Counted from the first letter of the stretch, positions 1 through 11,888 are shown. The stretch: DNA of 64,000 bases from Psychromonas sp. L1A2 (GCF_009828855.1 NZ_WUAG01000001.1:1054001-1118000); one strand, 5' to 3'. The notes: a model not told the origin generated them from the sequence alone. Numbers and translations: made by a program.

Positions 1-60
1 TCTCGTCGCCTACTTGCCAAGTTCTTATTCAAGAGCAAATGGCCTTTCAAAAAGAAATGA
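1..60 (+). CDS. possible C-terminal tail of an upstream gene (cut by window edge)
   Basis: The first frame is open from the window edge and encodes 19 residues, rich in Lys/Arg and Phe, before a TGA at 58-60. A basic hydrophilic tail like this is a common protein C-terminus, so an upstream gene may end here. It overlaps the next reading frame by about 22 bases. The family cannot be named from so short a piece. Confidence 0.25.
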   Translation, partial: SRRLLAKFLFKSKWPFKKK

Positions 61-290
61 AATTAATTGATCTAACGGCCGACTGTAAGGAAATTCTTGT
101 CATACGTCTTGATGGACGATTGATTGCTTATGGAACTTTCGACCTATATGATGGTCAAATTATGCGCATCAATTCTTTGCATTTCAGGGATGTTTTTCAA
201 CATCATGTATTAGGACAATACTGGTTATCTCGTTATGTAAAACGTAAACTTGAAAGAAAGTGCTATTTAAATTTTTTGATAGCGAGTTAA
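39..290 (+). CDS. small hypothetical protein, possibly 5'-truncated
   Basis: An 83-residue reading frame starts at ATG 39, with a modest AAGAG about 6 bases upstream, and ends just before the rpoH promoter region. The frame is also open to the window edge, so it could be the end of a longer gene. Visible features are a segment with alternating hydrophobic residues (ILVIRLDGRLIAYGTF), which looks like two beta strands, and a basic C-terminal part (RYVKRKLERK). No signal peptide or membrane helix is seen and I do not recognise the family. The open frame and the AT-rich spacer after it favour a real gene, without proof. Confidence 0.45.
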   Translation: MAFQKEMKLIDLTADCKEILVIRLDGRLIAYGTFDLYDGQIMRINSLHFRDVFQHHVLGQYWLSRYVKRKLERKCYLNFLIAS

Positions 291-294
291 CCTT

Positions 295-318
295 AATACA
301 TTAGTTAATGTATTTTTC
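295..318 (+). terminator. weak hairpin terminator ahead of rpoH
   Basis: AATACATTA and TAATGTATT form an AT-only stem with a tiny loop, followed by a T-rich run. It lies just after the 83-aa frame and would separate it from rpoH. It is weak because the stem has little GC. Confidence 0.35.
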
Positions 319-403
319 TTTTCTGTTTGCTACTGTATAATAAATTGTTATCTTTATAACAGAACATTTATTATCTAAACCTATAGTAATTCAAAGGTGA
401 ATC

Positions 404-1252
404 ATGAGTGAAACAATAAATTCAATGAGTATCGTTCCTCAAGGAAGTATTGGAGCCTATGTTCAATCTGTAAACTCATTCTCTAAGCTAAGTGCTGAAG
501 AAGAAAAAGAGTTAGCAGAACGTCTATTTTATCAAGGTGATTTAGAAGCAGCTAAAAAATTAGTAATGTCACATCTTCGTTTTGTGGCTTATATTGCTAA
601 AAGCTATGCCGGTTATGGTTTAGCACAAGCTGATTTAATTCAAGAAGGTAATGTAGGCTTAATGAAAGCAGTTAAACGCTTTGACCCAACTGTGGGTGTG
701 CGTCTTGTATCTTTTGCTGTGCACTGGATTAAAGCTGAAATTCATGAATACGTTATTCGTAATTGGCGTGTAGTTAAAATTGCGACTACTAAAGCACAAC
801 GTAAATTGTTCTTTAACCTTCGTAAATCTAAAAAACGTTTAGGCTGGTTTAAAAAAGAAGAAGTTGAAGCGGTAGCAGAAGACTTAAATGTAAGTACTAA
901 AGATGTACTTGAAATGGAATCACGTTTAAATGCACAAGATCATTCATTTGATTTAAGTGTTAATGATGATGACGATAACAATTTCGCGCCAATGCATTAT
1001 CTTGAAGATAAAAGTGCAAGTGTAGAAACGCAAATTGAGCAAGAAAATACAGAGTCTCATACAAAAAATAAATTGTATTCAGCATTATCAACGTTAGATG
1101 CACGTAGCCAAGATATTTTAAGTTCTCGTTGGTTAAGTGAGCCAAAGGCGACATTGCATGACTTAGCTGCTCGATATGATATTTCAGCTGAACGTGTACG
1201 TCAGTTAGAAGCTAATGCATTGAAGAAACTCAAAACTAATATGGATTTCTAA
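404..1252 (+). CDS. rpoH: RNA polymerase heat-shock sigma factor sigma-32
   Basis: This 282-aa protein has the length and layout of RpoH: region 2 with [19 protein letters not shown] around residues 77-95 (core binding and -10 recognition), the RpoH-specific box QRKLFFNLR around 132-140, and a region 4 helix-turn-helix near the C-terminus ([18 protein letters not shown]). It directs RNA polymerase to heat-shock promoters for chaperones and proteases. The start at ATG 404 has AAAGGTGA just upstream. The usual ftsYEX genes are not directly upstream. A sigma-32-type promoter is visible in front of the hsp20 gene near 56.8 kb, a likely target of this factor. Confidence 0.97.
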   Translation: MSETINSMSIVPQGSIGAYVQSVNSFSKLSAEEEKELAERLFYQGDLEAAKKLVMSHLRFVAYIAKSYAGYGLAQADLIQEGNVGLMKAVKRFDPTVGVRLVSFAVHWIKAEIHEYVIRNWRVVKIATTKAQRKLFFNLRKSKKRLGWFKKEEVEAVAEDLNVSTKDVLEMESRLNAQDHSFDLSVNDDDDNNFAPMHYLEDKSASVETQIEQENTESHTKNKLYSALSTLDARSQDILSSRWLSEPKATLHDLAARYDISAERVRQLEANALKKLKTNMDF

Positions 1253-1270
1253 TTAGCAATAATTTGATTA

Positions 1271-1294
1271 GGTGAGCTTTGGCTCACCTTTTTT
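1271..1294 (+). terminator. rho-independent terminator of rpoH
   Basis: A perfect 7-bp stem GGTGAGC/GCTCACC with loop TTTG is followed by six T. It sits 19 bases after the rpoH stop and overlaps a spurious GTG start (1272) in the frame of the next gene. Confidence 0.85.
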
Positions 1295-1328
1295 ATTCCT
1301 TTCTGTAACATCATCAACTCGGTACTTT

Positions 1329-2189
1329 ATGCTTAACATTGCAACACTTGGCCCTAAAGATACATTCTCTGATCTCGCGACTAAGCAGTATATTCAAGCC
1401 ATACAAGCTAAAGAACCTCTACAAACAACACATATTCAATATTATGCTACTTTATCACAAACCTTTGAAGCCATTGGTCAAGATTGTCAATTAGGCGTAT
1501 TACCGATTGAGAATTTATCGGAAGGTTACGTACAAGTCGTATTAGATCAACTGCTTGATACTAAACTCTCAGTTATTTCTGAGTTATTACTACCAATCCA
1601 ATTTTCGTTTGTTGGGTTTTGTGAAGAGTTAACTGAGCTAACCGATTTATATGTTCAATTTGTGGCACATGGGCAATGTTCTGAATTTATTAATGGTTTG
1701 GAAGGTGTACAGATCCACATGACACAAAGTAATATTGAGTCTTTGGTACTCGCACAGAAAAAAGGTAAAACAGCTGGAGCGATTATTCCGCAACATGCAT
1801 TGTCACAAGCAAGTGATGCAAAGCTAATCGATAATGATGTTACCAATTACAGGAATAACCAAACGCGTTTTTTAGTGCTCTCTGAAACAGCACAAGCGCG
1901 TATTCAAGGTAAAGAGTATAAAACCACGCTAGTTGTTAATAACAAGCAAGATTGTCCCGGTGTTTTGGGTAATATTGTGAGTGCTTTTGCGTTACAAAAA
2001 GTGAATTTAACCTCGATAATGTCACGTCCTACACGTTCTCAAATTGGTAATTACCATTTCTTTATTGATATTGATGGACACCAAGAAGATGCGCATATTT
2101 CTGCTGCGTTAACAGAAATACAAGCGCAATATGATGTCACTGTCGTTGGGTCTTATATTAAAGCGATTAATACTAACGACGGCAAATAG
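1329..2189 (+). CDS. pheA: prephenate dehydratase (monofunctional, PDT-ACT)
   Basis: Prephenate dehydratase converts prephenate to phenylpyruvate in phenylalanine synthesis. The protein from ATG 1329 has 286 aa. It opens with IATLGPKDTFSDLA, typical of the PDT fold, carries the catalytic TRF motif in NNQTRFLVL near residue 180, and ends in an ACT regulatory domain with SRPTR in place of the usual ESRP phenylalanine-binding motif. There is no N-terminal chorismate mutase domain, unlike the E. coli bifunctional PheA. A longer frame reaches back to GTG 1272, but that codon lies inside the rpoH terminator, so 1329 is preferred although its ribosome site is weak. Confidence 0.9.
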   Translation: MLNIATLGPKDTFSDLATKQYIQAIQAKEPLQTTHIQYYATLSQTFEAIGQDCQLGVLPIENLSEGYVQVVLDQLLDTKLSVISELLLPIQFSFVGFCEELTELTDLYVQFVAHGQCSEFINGLEGVQIHMTQSNIESLVLAQKKGKTAGAIIPQHALSQASDAKLIDNDVTNYRNNQTRFLVLSETAQARIQGKEYKTTLVVNNKQDCPGVLGNIVSAFALQKVNLTSIMSRPTRSQIGNYHFFIDIDGHQEDAHISAALTEIQAQYDVTVVGSYIKAINTNDGK

Positions 2190-2605
2190 TCGTTTTCATT
2201 TTGTTGGTAAAATAATCTATTTCTGTGGCATTAATTTTGCTATTAATTCGACTACAACTTTATTATCTACGTTGTAAAAATGATCACCATTTAAAACTAT
2301 TTCTTCCTCAAACTTACTGGTTCTGCATACGCTTTAGGTCACATATTCAAGTTAATTAGTCTCTTTTGAAAATACCTTATTATTATTCCTGTTCATTGTT
2401 TGCCTTGTAAACCCCATATAAATAGCTACCTTCAAAGATAATGAATCATGATTTTGTCCTAAATTCCAATTTCACTTATTATTTTAATGGTTATTATTTG
2501 ATTTACAGTTGTTTAAAAAATAGCTATCTTTTGAACGATCGTTTTTCCTTTTTATTTCCATAGCATTTAATAATGTCCGTAACGTTTAATAATGAGAGTG
2601 TTAAT
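2190..2605. other. intergenic spacer, no gene seen
   Basis: About 400 AT-rich bases between pheA and the dienelactone-hydrolase gene. Neither strand has a convincing reading frame, repeat or RNA hairpin. The promoter of the downstream gene should lie here. A CCCCATAT at 2412 resembles a sigma-32 -10 box but has no matching -35. Confidence 0.5.
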
Positions 2606-3547
2606 ATGACTAACCCTATGCAGCAACAATCACCGCAGTTAACATCAGGAACAGAAGAACAAAATACAGTGCAGATTCCTCAAGAAGCTTTTGATTGGTA
2701 TGATGAATACGCACATGGAGATATTGATCGACGTACTTTTTTGAGAAGACTTGCGGGCATTGCTGGAGCAGGTATTACGTTAGCAACACTTTCTACTGCT
2801 TTATCTCCTAACTATGCATTAGCAGAGCAAATTTCATTTAATGATGCTGATATTACCGCTACTTATGAGAAGTTCTCATCGCCAAATGGCCATGGTGAAG
2901 GGCAAGGTTACTTTGTTACACCTAAAAAAGTGGATGGTAAATTACCGGTTGTATTAGTTATTCATGAAAACCGTGGTTTAAATCCTTATATTAAAGATGT
3001 AGCGCGTCGTTTAGCAAAAGCTGGGTTTATCGCATTTGCACCGGATGCATTGTATCCATTAGGTGGTTATCCAGGTAATGATGATGAAGGTAAGGTGATG
3101 CAAAAGTCACTTGATAAAGTGAAAATAGAGCAAGATTTTATTGCTGCAGCATCATTTTTAAAAGAGCACCCGCAAAGTAACGGTAAGTTAGGTGCTGTTG
3201 GTTTCTGTTTTGGTGGCTATATTGTTAACATGCTAGCTGCAACGATACCTGAAACATTGGATGCAGGGGTCCCATTTTACGGAACACCGGCTGCTTCTGA
3301 GCTAAGAAAAAATATTAAAGCACCATTATTAATTCAATTAGCTGAACTTGATAAAAGAGTTAATGCCTACTGGCCTGAATATGAAGCTGATTTGAAAAAA
3401 TACAATGTTGATTATGAAATGTTTATGTATGAAAAAGCTAACCACGGCTTCCATAATGACTCGACAGCGCGTTATGTGCCAACCATGGCTGACCTCGCTT
3501 GGGAAAGAAGTATCGACTTCTTTAATAAGCATTTAGCGACGAGTTAA
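2606..3547 (+). CDS. Tat-exported dienelactone hydrolase family protein
   Basis: An alpha/beta hydrolase of the dienelactone hydrolase (DLH) family, about 313 aa from ATG 2606. That start has GAGAGTG upstream; an alternative ATG at 2573 lacks a ribosome site. A twin-arginine signal is clear: DRRTFLRRLAG, then a hydrophobic stretch and an Ala-rich cleavage site (NYALA), so the protein should be exported folded to the periplasm. The DLH triad is visible: nucleophile Cys in GFCFGG, Asp in AELDKRV and His in ANHGFH. The substrate is unknown; the family hydrolyses lactones and esters. It is a single gene closed by a strong bidirectional terminator. Confidence 0.88.
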   Translation: MTNPMQQQSPQLTSGTEEQNTVQIPQEAFDWYDEYAHGDIDRRTFLRRLAGIAGAGITLATLSTALSPNYALAEQISFNDADITATYEKFSSPNGHGEGQGYFVTPKKVDGKLPVVLVIHENRGLNPYIKDVARRLAKAGFIAFAPDALYPLGGYPGNDDEGKVMQKSLDKVKIEQDFIAAASFLKEHPQSNGKLGAVGFCFGGYIVNMLAATIPETLDAGVPFYGTPAASELRKNIKAPLLIQLAELDKRVNAYWPEYEADLKKYNVDYEMFMYEKANHGFHNDSTARYVPTMADLAWERSIDFFNKHLATS

Positions 3548-3576
3548 GCGATATCGCTTTTATTTCAGTTTAAAAC

Positions 3577-3611
3577 AAAGGAGCTCAATATTTGCATATT
3601 GAGCTCCTTTT
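3577..3611. terminator. bidirectional terminator between converging genes
   Basis: A perfect 15-bp stem (AAAGGAGCTCAATAT and its complement) with loop TTGC lies between the DLH gene and trmA, which converge. The A and T ends of the stem let it work in both directions. Confidence 0.85.
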
Positions 3612-3656
3612 ACGTTTAGCGCTATTATTTTGCTTTAGCTCTTTCTTTCTAGTACT

Positions 3657-4760
3657 TTATTTTCTGACTAAGAATACACCCGCTTCAGTGTGGTGTGTGT
3701 AAGGGAATTGATCAAACAGAGAAAACTTCTTAATGTCATGAGTTTGAGTAAAGACTTCTAGGTTATCTTTTAATGTTTCAGGGTTACAGCTGATATACAT
3801 TATGTTCTCGTACTGCTGTACCATTTTAACTGTGTCATCATCTAAACCTGCACGCGGTGGATCAACAAAAATAGTGTTGCATTGGTAGCTAGATAACTCA
3901 ACATTCTTCTCTTTTAAACGATTAAACTCACGAACACCATTAATGGCCTGCGTAAACTCTTCTGCAGACATACGCACGATGGTTACGTTATCTATATTGT
4001 TTGCAGCAATATTAAATTGTGCTGAATTAACTGAGGGTGTTGATACTTCGGTTGCTAACACGCGGTTAAAGTTTTTAGCGAGCGCTAACGAGAAGTTACC
4101 ATTACCACAATACAGCTCTAATAAATCACCTTCACTATCACGCGTACAATCAATGGCCCATTCCAACATATCTACAGACACTTTAGCATTCGGTTGTGTA
4201 AAACTATTTTCAACTTGCTGATAGATTAATTGTTGTCCATCAACCTCTAGCTTTTCAATCACGAAATCATTATCAACAATAAACTTCTGACGTCTTGCTC
4301 GGCCAATGATATTGATGGTGAAGTGTTCAGATAAACGTTCTTTTAAGGCTTTTATTGCAGTTAACCATTCGTCATCTAACACTTTGTGATAAAGCAAACT
4401 GACCATGATTTCGCCACTCAAGCTCGATAAAAAGTTAGCTTGGAATAACTTAAAACGTAGGATAGGAGAGATCTTTAACTCTTCAACTAGCATAGGCATT
4501 AATTTATTAATTAAGGTGCTTGCTGGTAAGAATTGTTCAACACGAATACGTTGACGCGTTTCTTGATCTGTCATGTAAAAATATAGATCTTCATCTTCAT
4601 GCCAAACACGAAATTGACTACGCATACGGTAATGTTGTTTTTCTGAAGCAAAACAATCTAATTCAGGTAGTTCAAAGGTTGAAAAGAGTTGTGTAAATTG
4701 CTCTTTTTTAGCGTCTAATTGTGATTCATAATTGTCCGGATCAACAAATTCTAAGCTCAT
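3657..4760 (-). CDS. trmA: tRNA (uracil-5-)-methyltransferase
   Basis: TrmA makes 5-methyluridine at position 54 of the T-loop of tRNAs using S-adenosylmethionine. The 367-aa length matches the family. Visible motifs are the SAM-binding [15 protein letters not shown] around residues 215-230, [13 protein letters not shown] near 297-310, and the catalytic-cysteine motif YISCNPETL near 323-331. It has no RumA-type iron-sulfur N-terminal cysteine cluster, which favours TrmA over RlmD. It is transcribed alone and converges with the DLH gene. Confidence 0.95.
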   Translation of the reverse strand: MSLEFVDPDNYESQLDAKKEQFTQLFSTFELPELDCFASEKQHYRMRSQFRVWHEDEDLYFYMTDQETRQRIRVEQFLPASTLINKLMPMLVEELKISPILRFKLFQANFLSSLSGEIMVSLLYHKVLDDEWLTAIKALKERLSEHFTINIIGRARRQKFIVDNDFVIEKLEVDGQQLIYQQVENSFTQPNAKVSVDMLEWAIDCTRDSEGDLLELYCGNGNFSLALAKNFNRVLATEVSTPSVNSAQFNIAANNIDNVTIVRMSAEEFTQAINGVREFNRLKEKNVELSSYQCNTIFVDPPRAGLDDDTVKMVQQYENIMYISCNPETLKDNLEVFTQTHDIKKFSLFDQFPYTHHTEAGVFLVRK

Positions 4761-4961
4761 TATTACCTCTGTATTCTAAATCTGTATGTCACTATTCAAT
4801 CAATAGCATATAAATGGAGGGGCATTCTAAAGCAGGCAGTAGAACTTGGCTAGTGAAAACAGAATGTCATGGTATTTCTGTGTGCTATCTAGTTGATTAT
4901 TTTATTTCTTTCTTCTTGGATTACAGGCTAAAATACTTTTTTTTACTTAGGAAGCAGTGAT

Positions 4962-5774
4962 ATGTCAGCTAAACGAGTGCTTATATTTGATTCTGGAGTG
5001 GGGGGCTTATCGGTTTATGAACAGATCATCAAAGTTAATCCTACAATCAAATGTCATTATTTGTTTGATAATGCTTATTTTCCTTATGGCGAGTTACCAA
5101 GAGAAAAACTAATCAAGCGCATTACACAATTACTCACTGATTTTATAAAAGAATACCCCACTGACTTGATTGTTATTGCTTGTAACTCAGCCAGTACCAT
5201 TGCACTTGAAGATTTACGCCAACACTTTTCTATTCCTATCGTTGGTGTCGTCCCTGCTATTAAGCCTGCAACCTTAGTTACCAACAACAATATCATTGGG
5301 TTATTAGCAACACCAGGCACCATTGAACGCGTTTATACCACGGCTTTAATCAATGAGTTTGCTGCTGATAAAACGGTGCTACGCATTGGCTCAACGAAAT
5401 TGGTAAAGTTAGCTGAAGATAAATTAATGGGAAAATTTTTACTGCAAAGTGATTTTGAAGAAATATTGGCACCTTGGATTAAAGATGAAGAAAATATGCC
5501 CGACACGTTAGTCTTAGGCTGCACTCATTTCCCTTTACTTAAACAAGAAATATCAGCGTGTTTTACACGTTCTATTTGTTTAGTGGATTCTGGAGAGGCA
5601 ATTGCAATGCGAGTGCAAAAGTTATTAAAGCTTGAAAAAGAGGTCAGTGACTTAGCATTACAAAGCCATCAAGCTTTTTATACGCAAGCATTTTCTAACC
5701 AAATACACCTATCTGCTTTACACAAACGCTTTATTGATTATGGGTTTATGAAATTAAGCCTTTGTAATATATAA
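4962..5774 (+). CDS. murI: glutamate racemase
   Basis: MurI interconverts L- and D-glutamate, supplying D-Glu for peptidoglycan. The 270-aa protein shows the diagnostic N-terminus IFDSGVGGLSV and both catalytic cysteine motifs, IACNSAST near residue 74 and LGCTHFPLL near 185. The start at 4962 has AGGAAG eight bases upstream. It stands alone between trmA (divergent) and rluE (convergent). Confidence 0.95.
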   Translation: MSAKRVLIFDSGVGGLSVYEQIIKVNPTIKCHYLFDNAYFPYGELPREKLIKRITQLLTDFIKEYPTDLIVIACNSASTIALEDLRQHFSIPIVGVVPAIKPATLVTNNNIIGLLATPGTIERVYTTALINEFAADKTVLRIGSTKLVKLAEDKLMGKFLLQSDFEEILAPWIKDEENMPDTLVLGCTHFPLLKQEISACFTRSICLVDSGEAIAMRVQKLLKLEKEVSDLALQSHQAFYTQAFSNQIHLSALHKRFIDYGFMKLSLCNI

Positions 5775-5795
5775 ACTGCACTTAATCGCAATAAA

Positions 5796-5830
5796 CAATA
5801 ACGATGATTGATTTCAAGGCATCGTTATTG
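5796..5830. terminator. hairpin between converging murI and rluE
   Basis: CAATAACGATG and its perfect complement form an 11-bp stem with a 13-base loop. It sits where two genes converge, but there is no strong T run, so terminator function is only likely. Confidence 0.4.
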
Positions 5831-5881
5831 TTCATGTGACTTAACTTAACTTAATTTAGTTAAGACAAAGCTAACCATGCG

Positions 5882-6583
5882 TTAAGTATTTTTAAGGACC
5901 GTATAAGTACCGTTTGCTAAGCCTTTAATTGTCCATTCTCCAATCGAATAACGAATCAAGCGTAATGTTGGAAAACCAATATTTGCTGTCATACGTCGAA
6001 CTTGACGGTTACGACCTTCAGAAATCGTAATGCTTAACCATGTCGTTGGAATGTTAGCGCGTTCACGGATAGGCGGGTAACGTTCCCAAATATCTGGGTT
6101 ATCCATTATTTTCACTTTTGCAGGCATGGTCATACCATCTTTTAACTTCACACCTTGACGTAACTTATCTAAATCAGCTTCGCTTGGTGCCCCTTCAACT
6201 TGTACCCAGTAAGTTTTTTCTGTTTTTTTACCTGGTTGGGTAATCTCAGACTGAAGTTGTCCATCATTGGTTAATACTAATAAACCTTCGCTATCTCTAT
6301 CTAAGCGCCCTGCAGCATAGATATTTGGAATATCAATATAGTCTTTTAATGTTTCTCGCATTGAATCTTCATTACCTTCATCGGTAAATTGACTTAATAC
6401 ATCAAAAGGTTTGTTAAATAAGACGACTTTTTGCATCGATTTTGGCAGTACTTTTTTCGGTACAAACTTTTTATGCGCTGCCTTTTTTACATTAAAGTGA
6501 GTAGGCTTTTTACCTGGTCGCTTAGTTGTCGTTGAGTCTGCTTTAAATTTATTATTGGTTTTCTTAATTGGAGATTGATTCAC
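5882..6583 (-). CDS. rluE: 23S rRNA pseudouridine(2457) synthase
   Basis: A RsuA-family pseudouridine synthase of 233 aa. The catalytic Asp lies in [19 protein letters not shown] (about residues 91-109), and the family motifs GRNRQVRRM and GFPTLRLIR are near the C-terminus. The body ([15 protein letters not shown]) is closest to E. coli RluE from memory. The neighbouring icd gene, divergent here, is also next to rluE in E. coli. The first 50 residues are a Lys-rich disordered tail; no S4 domain is seen, as expected for RluE. Confidence 0.9.
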   Translation of the reverse strand: MNQSPIKKTNNKFKADSTTTKRPGKKPTHFNVKKAAHKKFVPKKVLPKSMQKVVLFNKPFDVLSQFTDEGNEDSMRETLKDYIDIPNIYAAGRLDRDSEGLLVLTNDGQLQSEITQPGKKTEKTYWVQVEGAPSEADLDKLRQGVKLKDGMTMPAKVKIMDNPDIWERYPPIRERANIPTTWLSITISEGRNRQVRRMTANIGFPTLRLIRYSIGEWTIKGLANGTYTVLKNT

Positions 6584-6728
6584 TTGTTGCCCTTAAAGCA
6601 GTCAAAAGAGTTATTGTATCAGAATAAATAGTGCAGACAGTATTGCTTATTAAATGTTATGTTTATAACATCAAAAACGATAGCCCATCGGCATCTTGTT
6701 ACTTTATGTTAACAAGTACGAGTTCACA

Positions 6729-6750
6729 AATAACGATCAAGATCACGTTT
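6729..6750. promoter_or_regulatory. candidate CRP-like operator in the rluE/icd spacer
   Basis: The 22 bases around GATCAAGATCACG match the CRP consensus at about 16 positions, with a perfect right half-site core (GATCAC) and a weaker left half. It lies about 140 bases before icd in a 306-base divergent spacer. The rest of the spacer shows only AT-rich promoter-like sequence and the icd ribosome site AAAGGAA. Binding is inferred by eye only. Confidence 0.35.
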
Positions 6751-6868
6751 AAATCGATGACTTAAGGGCATGAAACTAGATAATTTTGTTTTTTTCGATA
6801 TGATATGCGCGTAATTATTATGCGTAACAATTTGATAACATTTTTAACGATATTAATTCACTTCATAA

Positions 6869-9118
<2,250 letters not shown>

Positions 9119-9187
9119 TTTCGCCTGTAGTGATTACGTTGAGTGGTAAAAGCTCAGCATAATCGTTTTATATTGTTAGTATTGATA

Positions 9188-9221
9188 AAACCATTAAGTG
9201 TTTCACTTAGTGGTTTTTTTT
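9188..9221 (+). terminator. rho-independent terminator of icd
   Basis: AAACCATTAAGTG pairs with CACTTAGTGGTTT (one wobble pair), loop TTT, followed by a run of T, about 70 bases after the icd stop. The 9222-9410 spacer shows nothing else clear. Confidence 0.8.
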
Positions 9222-9410
9222 GTTCTTTTTTCCCACTTTTTATTCTTAGTTTCTCATCCAACTCTCAATTTTTCCGATAAATGAGAAGTGCTTTTAGATG
9301 TTACTCTTAAACTAATTTAACGAAAAATTAAAAAATAATAACCTCAATTAAGCAGCTTTGCGTTAAAGTTAGCAATGTTTATTTCATTCATTTTAGTGAA
9401 AAGGGTGCTG

Positions 9411-10805
9411 ATGCGTCTTACTTTATTCAAAAAAATTCTGTTTTCTATGTTATTCATTAGCGCTTTAATGGTGTTGGGGATGGCATGGTCTATTAATGAT
9501 AGCTTTCGTACTGGTTTACAAAAGTATTTAAATCATGGAGAAGAAAATCGATTAGAAATTGTTTCTGAATTTATTGCACCTTATTACTCTGAGAAAGATG
9601 GATGGCAAGGGTTAACGCCTGATACGATGTTATCAGTATTATCGCAAGTATTTAATCGCCCTAGAGGTGATGGTAAAGAACCTAAGAAATTTCGTTCAGA
9701 TCGTATAGAACGTTTATTTAAACGTATCGTGGTGTTGGATGAAAACTATCAACCCATTTTTACGCAAAGAAAATCTAAATCGAAAAATGAAGTTATCAAA
9801 GTACCTGTTATATACCAGCAAAAAACAGTGGGGTGGGTGACCACACAAAAACGTTACGTTATTCCTGGGGAGTTAGAGAGTACTTTCTACCATCAACAAC
9901 AGTATAATTTAATGTGGATTGTTTTGTGGGTGACATTACTGTCGTTTACCTTAGCTTGGTTATTAGTTCGCCATTTTTTAACGCCTTTAAAACGTCTTGA
10001 AAATGCAGCAAATTCATTACAAGAGGGCGATTATTTAACACAAATTGAAGTTAATGGAGAGGATGAGTTAGCAGCGTTATCTTCACGTTTTAATGAATTA
10101 AGCAACAGCCTGTTACGTCAAAAAGAAAACAGAGAGCAATGGTTAGCTGATATTTCTCATGAACTGCGGACGCCTATTTCTGTCTTAAAAAGCGAAATAG
10201 AAGCATTACAAGATGGTATTCGTAAACCAGAGCCAAAGTATATTGATTCATTACATAACCAAGTACAAAACTTGAGTCAATTAGTGAATGACTTATATCA
10301 GTTATCGTTATCCGATGCTGGAATGCAATTTGATTTATCTGAATCGGTTGACGTGCAACAAGTGCTTGCAATGAGTTGTTCACAATATCAATTACGTTTC
10401 CAAGAAAAGCAGATCCAATTACAAAGTTACTTTAACCTTAAACAGCCTGTTTATATTAAAGGCGATAAAAAGTCTCTAACGCAGTTATTCTCTAATGTAT
10501 TAGAAAATAGCTTACGTTATACCGATGCGCCGGGTTTATTGCAGGTTAAGTTAAAAAGGAATAAGCAGCAGCTTCAAATATGCATTGAGGACAGCGCGCC
10601 AAGTGTGCCTGACCATGCTTTACCTAAATTATTTGAACGTTTATATCGTGTAGATGAGTCTCGAAGTCGTTTGAGTGGAGGATCTGGTTTAGGCTTATCA
10701 ATTTGTCAAACGATTGTAAAAGCACATCAAGGTGAAATGATTGCAACCCATTCCGCTTTAGGTGGACTAACCATCACTATTTATCTGCCAATTTCAGAGA
10801 ATTAA
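9411..10805 (+). CDS. baeS: envelope-stress sensor histidine kinase, BaeS-like
   Basis: An inner-membrane sensor kinase of about 464 aa. From ATG 9411 (AAGGG upstream; an ATG at 9375 gives an unlikely extra 12 residues) come a first membrane helix (ILFSMLFISALMVLGMAW), a periplasmic domain with HGEENRLEIVSEFIAPYY resembling BaeS, a second helix near 168-188 (IVLWVTLLSFTLAWLLV), a HAMP linker, the phosphoacceptor motif ISHELRTPISVL, and ATP-binding N and G boxes (NVLENSLRYT, GSGLGLSI). BaeS senses envelope-damaging compounds. The response-regulator gene follows after 13 bases and closely matches BaeR, which supports the name. Confidence 0.85.
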   Translation: MRLTLFKKILFSMLFISALMVLGMAWSINDSFRTGLQKYLNHGEENRLEIVSEFIAPYYSEKDGWQGLTPDTMLSVLSQVFNRPRGDGKEPKKFRSDRIERLFKRIVVLDENYQPIFTQRKSKSKNEVIKVPVIYQQKTVGWVTTQKRYVIPGELESTFYHQQQYNLMWIVLWVTLLSFTLAWLLVRHFLTPLKRLENAANSLQEGDYLTQIEVNGEDELAALSSRFNELSNSLLRQKENREQWLADISHELRTPISVLKSEIEALQDGIRKPEPKYIDSLHNQVQNLSQLVNDLYQLSLSDAGMQFDLSESVDVQQVLAMSCSQYQLRFQEKQIQLQSYFNLKQPVYIKGDKKSLTQLFSNVLENSLRYTDAPGLLQVKLKRNKQQLQICIEDSAPSVPDHALPKLFERLYRVDESRSRLSGGSGLGLSICQTIVKAHQGEMIATHSALGGLTITIYLPISEN

Positions 10806-10818
10806 TAAAGGAATTACG

Positions 10819-11487
10819 ATGTCACAGCATGTTTTAATCGTAGAAGATGAAGAGTCATTAGCACAAGTATTAGGCGAGTATCTTACTCAGTCTGGTTTTA
10901 TTACACATATTATTAATGATGGTTCACAAGTCATTGAATGGGTAAAAAAGAATCCTGTTGATTTATTGATATTAGATTTAATGTTACCAGGGAAAAATGG
11001 ATTAGATATTTACAGAGAGTTACGTTCCTTTACGGATATTCCGGTCGTGATGGCCACCGCCAGAATCGATGAGATTGATCGTTTAATTGGTTTGGAACTA
11101 GGTGCTGATGATTATATTTGTAAGCCGTATAGTCCAAGAGAAGTGGTGGTACGAGTAAAAAACATCCTGCGTCGCTCAAGCGATGAACTGAAAATGGCTG
11201 ATAAAGTATTGAGTATTAATGAAAGTACGATGCAAGTATTAGTCAAAGGCAAAGAAGTTAGCTTAACGCGTGCTGAATTTCGCCTTCTATCGCATTTTCA
11301 TCAACATAAAGAGCAAGTCTTTAGCCGGGAGCAGTTAATGACTCAAATCTACTCAGATAACCGTGTCGTGACTGATCGAACTATTGATAGCCATATTAAA
11401 AATTTGCGTCGTAAAATTCAAAATGTTGATGCCGAGGTTGATTGCATTCAATCTATCTATGGGGTCGGTTACAAGTTTGCTCTGTAG
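10819..11487 (+). CDS. baeR: OmpR-family response regulator, BaeR-like
   Basis: A 222-aa DNA-binding response regulator. The receiver domain has the acidic pair VEDEE, the phosphorylated Asp in LLILDLMLPG and the Lys in ICKPYSPREV. The C-terminal winged helix ends with VVTDRTIDSHIKNLRRKI and YGVGYKF. The stretch EIDRLIGLELGADDYICKPYSPREVV is nearly the E. coli BaeR sequence as I remember it. A ribosome site AAAGGAA precedes ATG 10819. It pairs with the kinase just upstream. No drug exporter (mdtABC-like) lies next to it here. Confidence 0.87.
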   Translation: MSQHVLIVEDEESLAQVLGEYLTQSGFITHIINDGSQVIEWVKKNPVDLLILDLMLPGKNGLDIYRELRSFTDIPVVMATARIDEIDRLIGLELGADDYICKPYSPREVVVRVKNILRRSSDELKMADKVLSINESTMQVLVKGKEVSLTRAEFRLLSHFHQHKEQVFSREQLMTQIYSDNRVVTDRTIDSHIKNLRRKIQNVDAEVDCIQSIYGVGYKFAL

Positions 11488-11563
11488 TTGCTCACATCAT
11501 AGCCACTAAACAAACGGTTTGAATAAACCTGCATTTTCCATAAACAAGTCGCTAGTTCGATTA

Positions 11564-11725
11564 ATACCAATCTGAATAAGTAAATGGTCTATTTAGGCGT
11601 TAGGGGAAATGGATAATAGCAAGGCGTTGATTGCAGTAACTAGTTATTCTCATTACAAAATCAACAACGAAGCTAGGATTTGTTTTAACAAGCATAAATG
11701 ACTAGATAATTACTTAGATTGGTAT
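11564..11725. repeat. MITE-like inverted-repeat element, copy A
   Basis: A 162-base element bounded by ATACCAAT and ATTGGTAT, with imperfect terminal inverted repeats continuing about 25 bases inward. It has no coding capacity. It is directly followed by copy B in inverted orientation; the interiors align (shared ACAACGAAG and TTTTAACAAG). Related copies lie at 13.66, 36.81 and 56.03 kb. It sits 76 bases after baeR. Confidence 0.75.
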
Positions 11726-11726
11726 A

Positions 11727-11888
11727 ATACCAATCACACTAATTAACTGATCTATTTTACTTGTTAAAATAACTTATTTCTTCGTTGTAAATTTCGTAAA
11801 GGGAACAGCCATTTAGCTCAATTTACGCCTTAAACTAAGTCATTTTTCCTGCACAAAATTTAGATCACTTATTTAATGTAATCGGTAT
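11727..11888. repeat. MITE-like inverted-repeat element, copy B
   Basis: Also 162 bases, from ATACCAAT to ATCGGTAT, in inverted orientation to copy A and one base away from it. Its right end (ATCACTTATTTAATG...) is shared with the copies at 13.66 and 56.03 kb. The remaining 350 bases up to 12238 hold no gene I can support; they should contain the promoter of the EF-hand gene. Confidence 0.72.

Noticed and set aside
1272..1328. N-terminal extension of the prephenate dehydratase from GTG 1272
   Set aside because: The codons lie inside the rpoH terminator hairpin and the family N-terminus (IATLGP) begins right after ATG 1329.
2400..2425. Sigma-32 promoter suggested by CCCCATAT at 2412
   Set aside because: There is no CTTGAA-like -35 box at 12-16 bases upstream, so it is probably chance.
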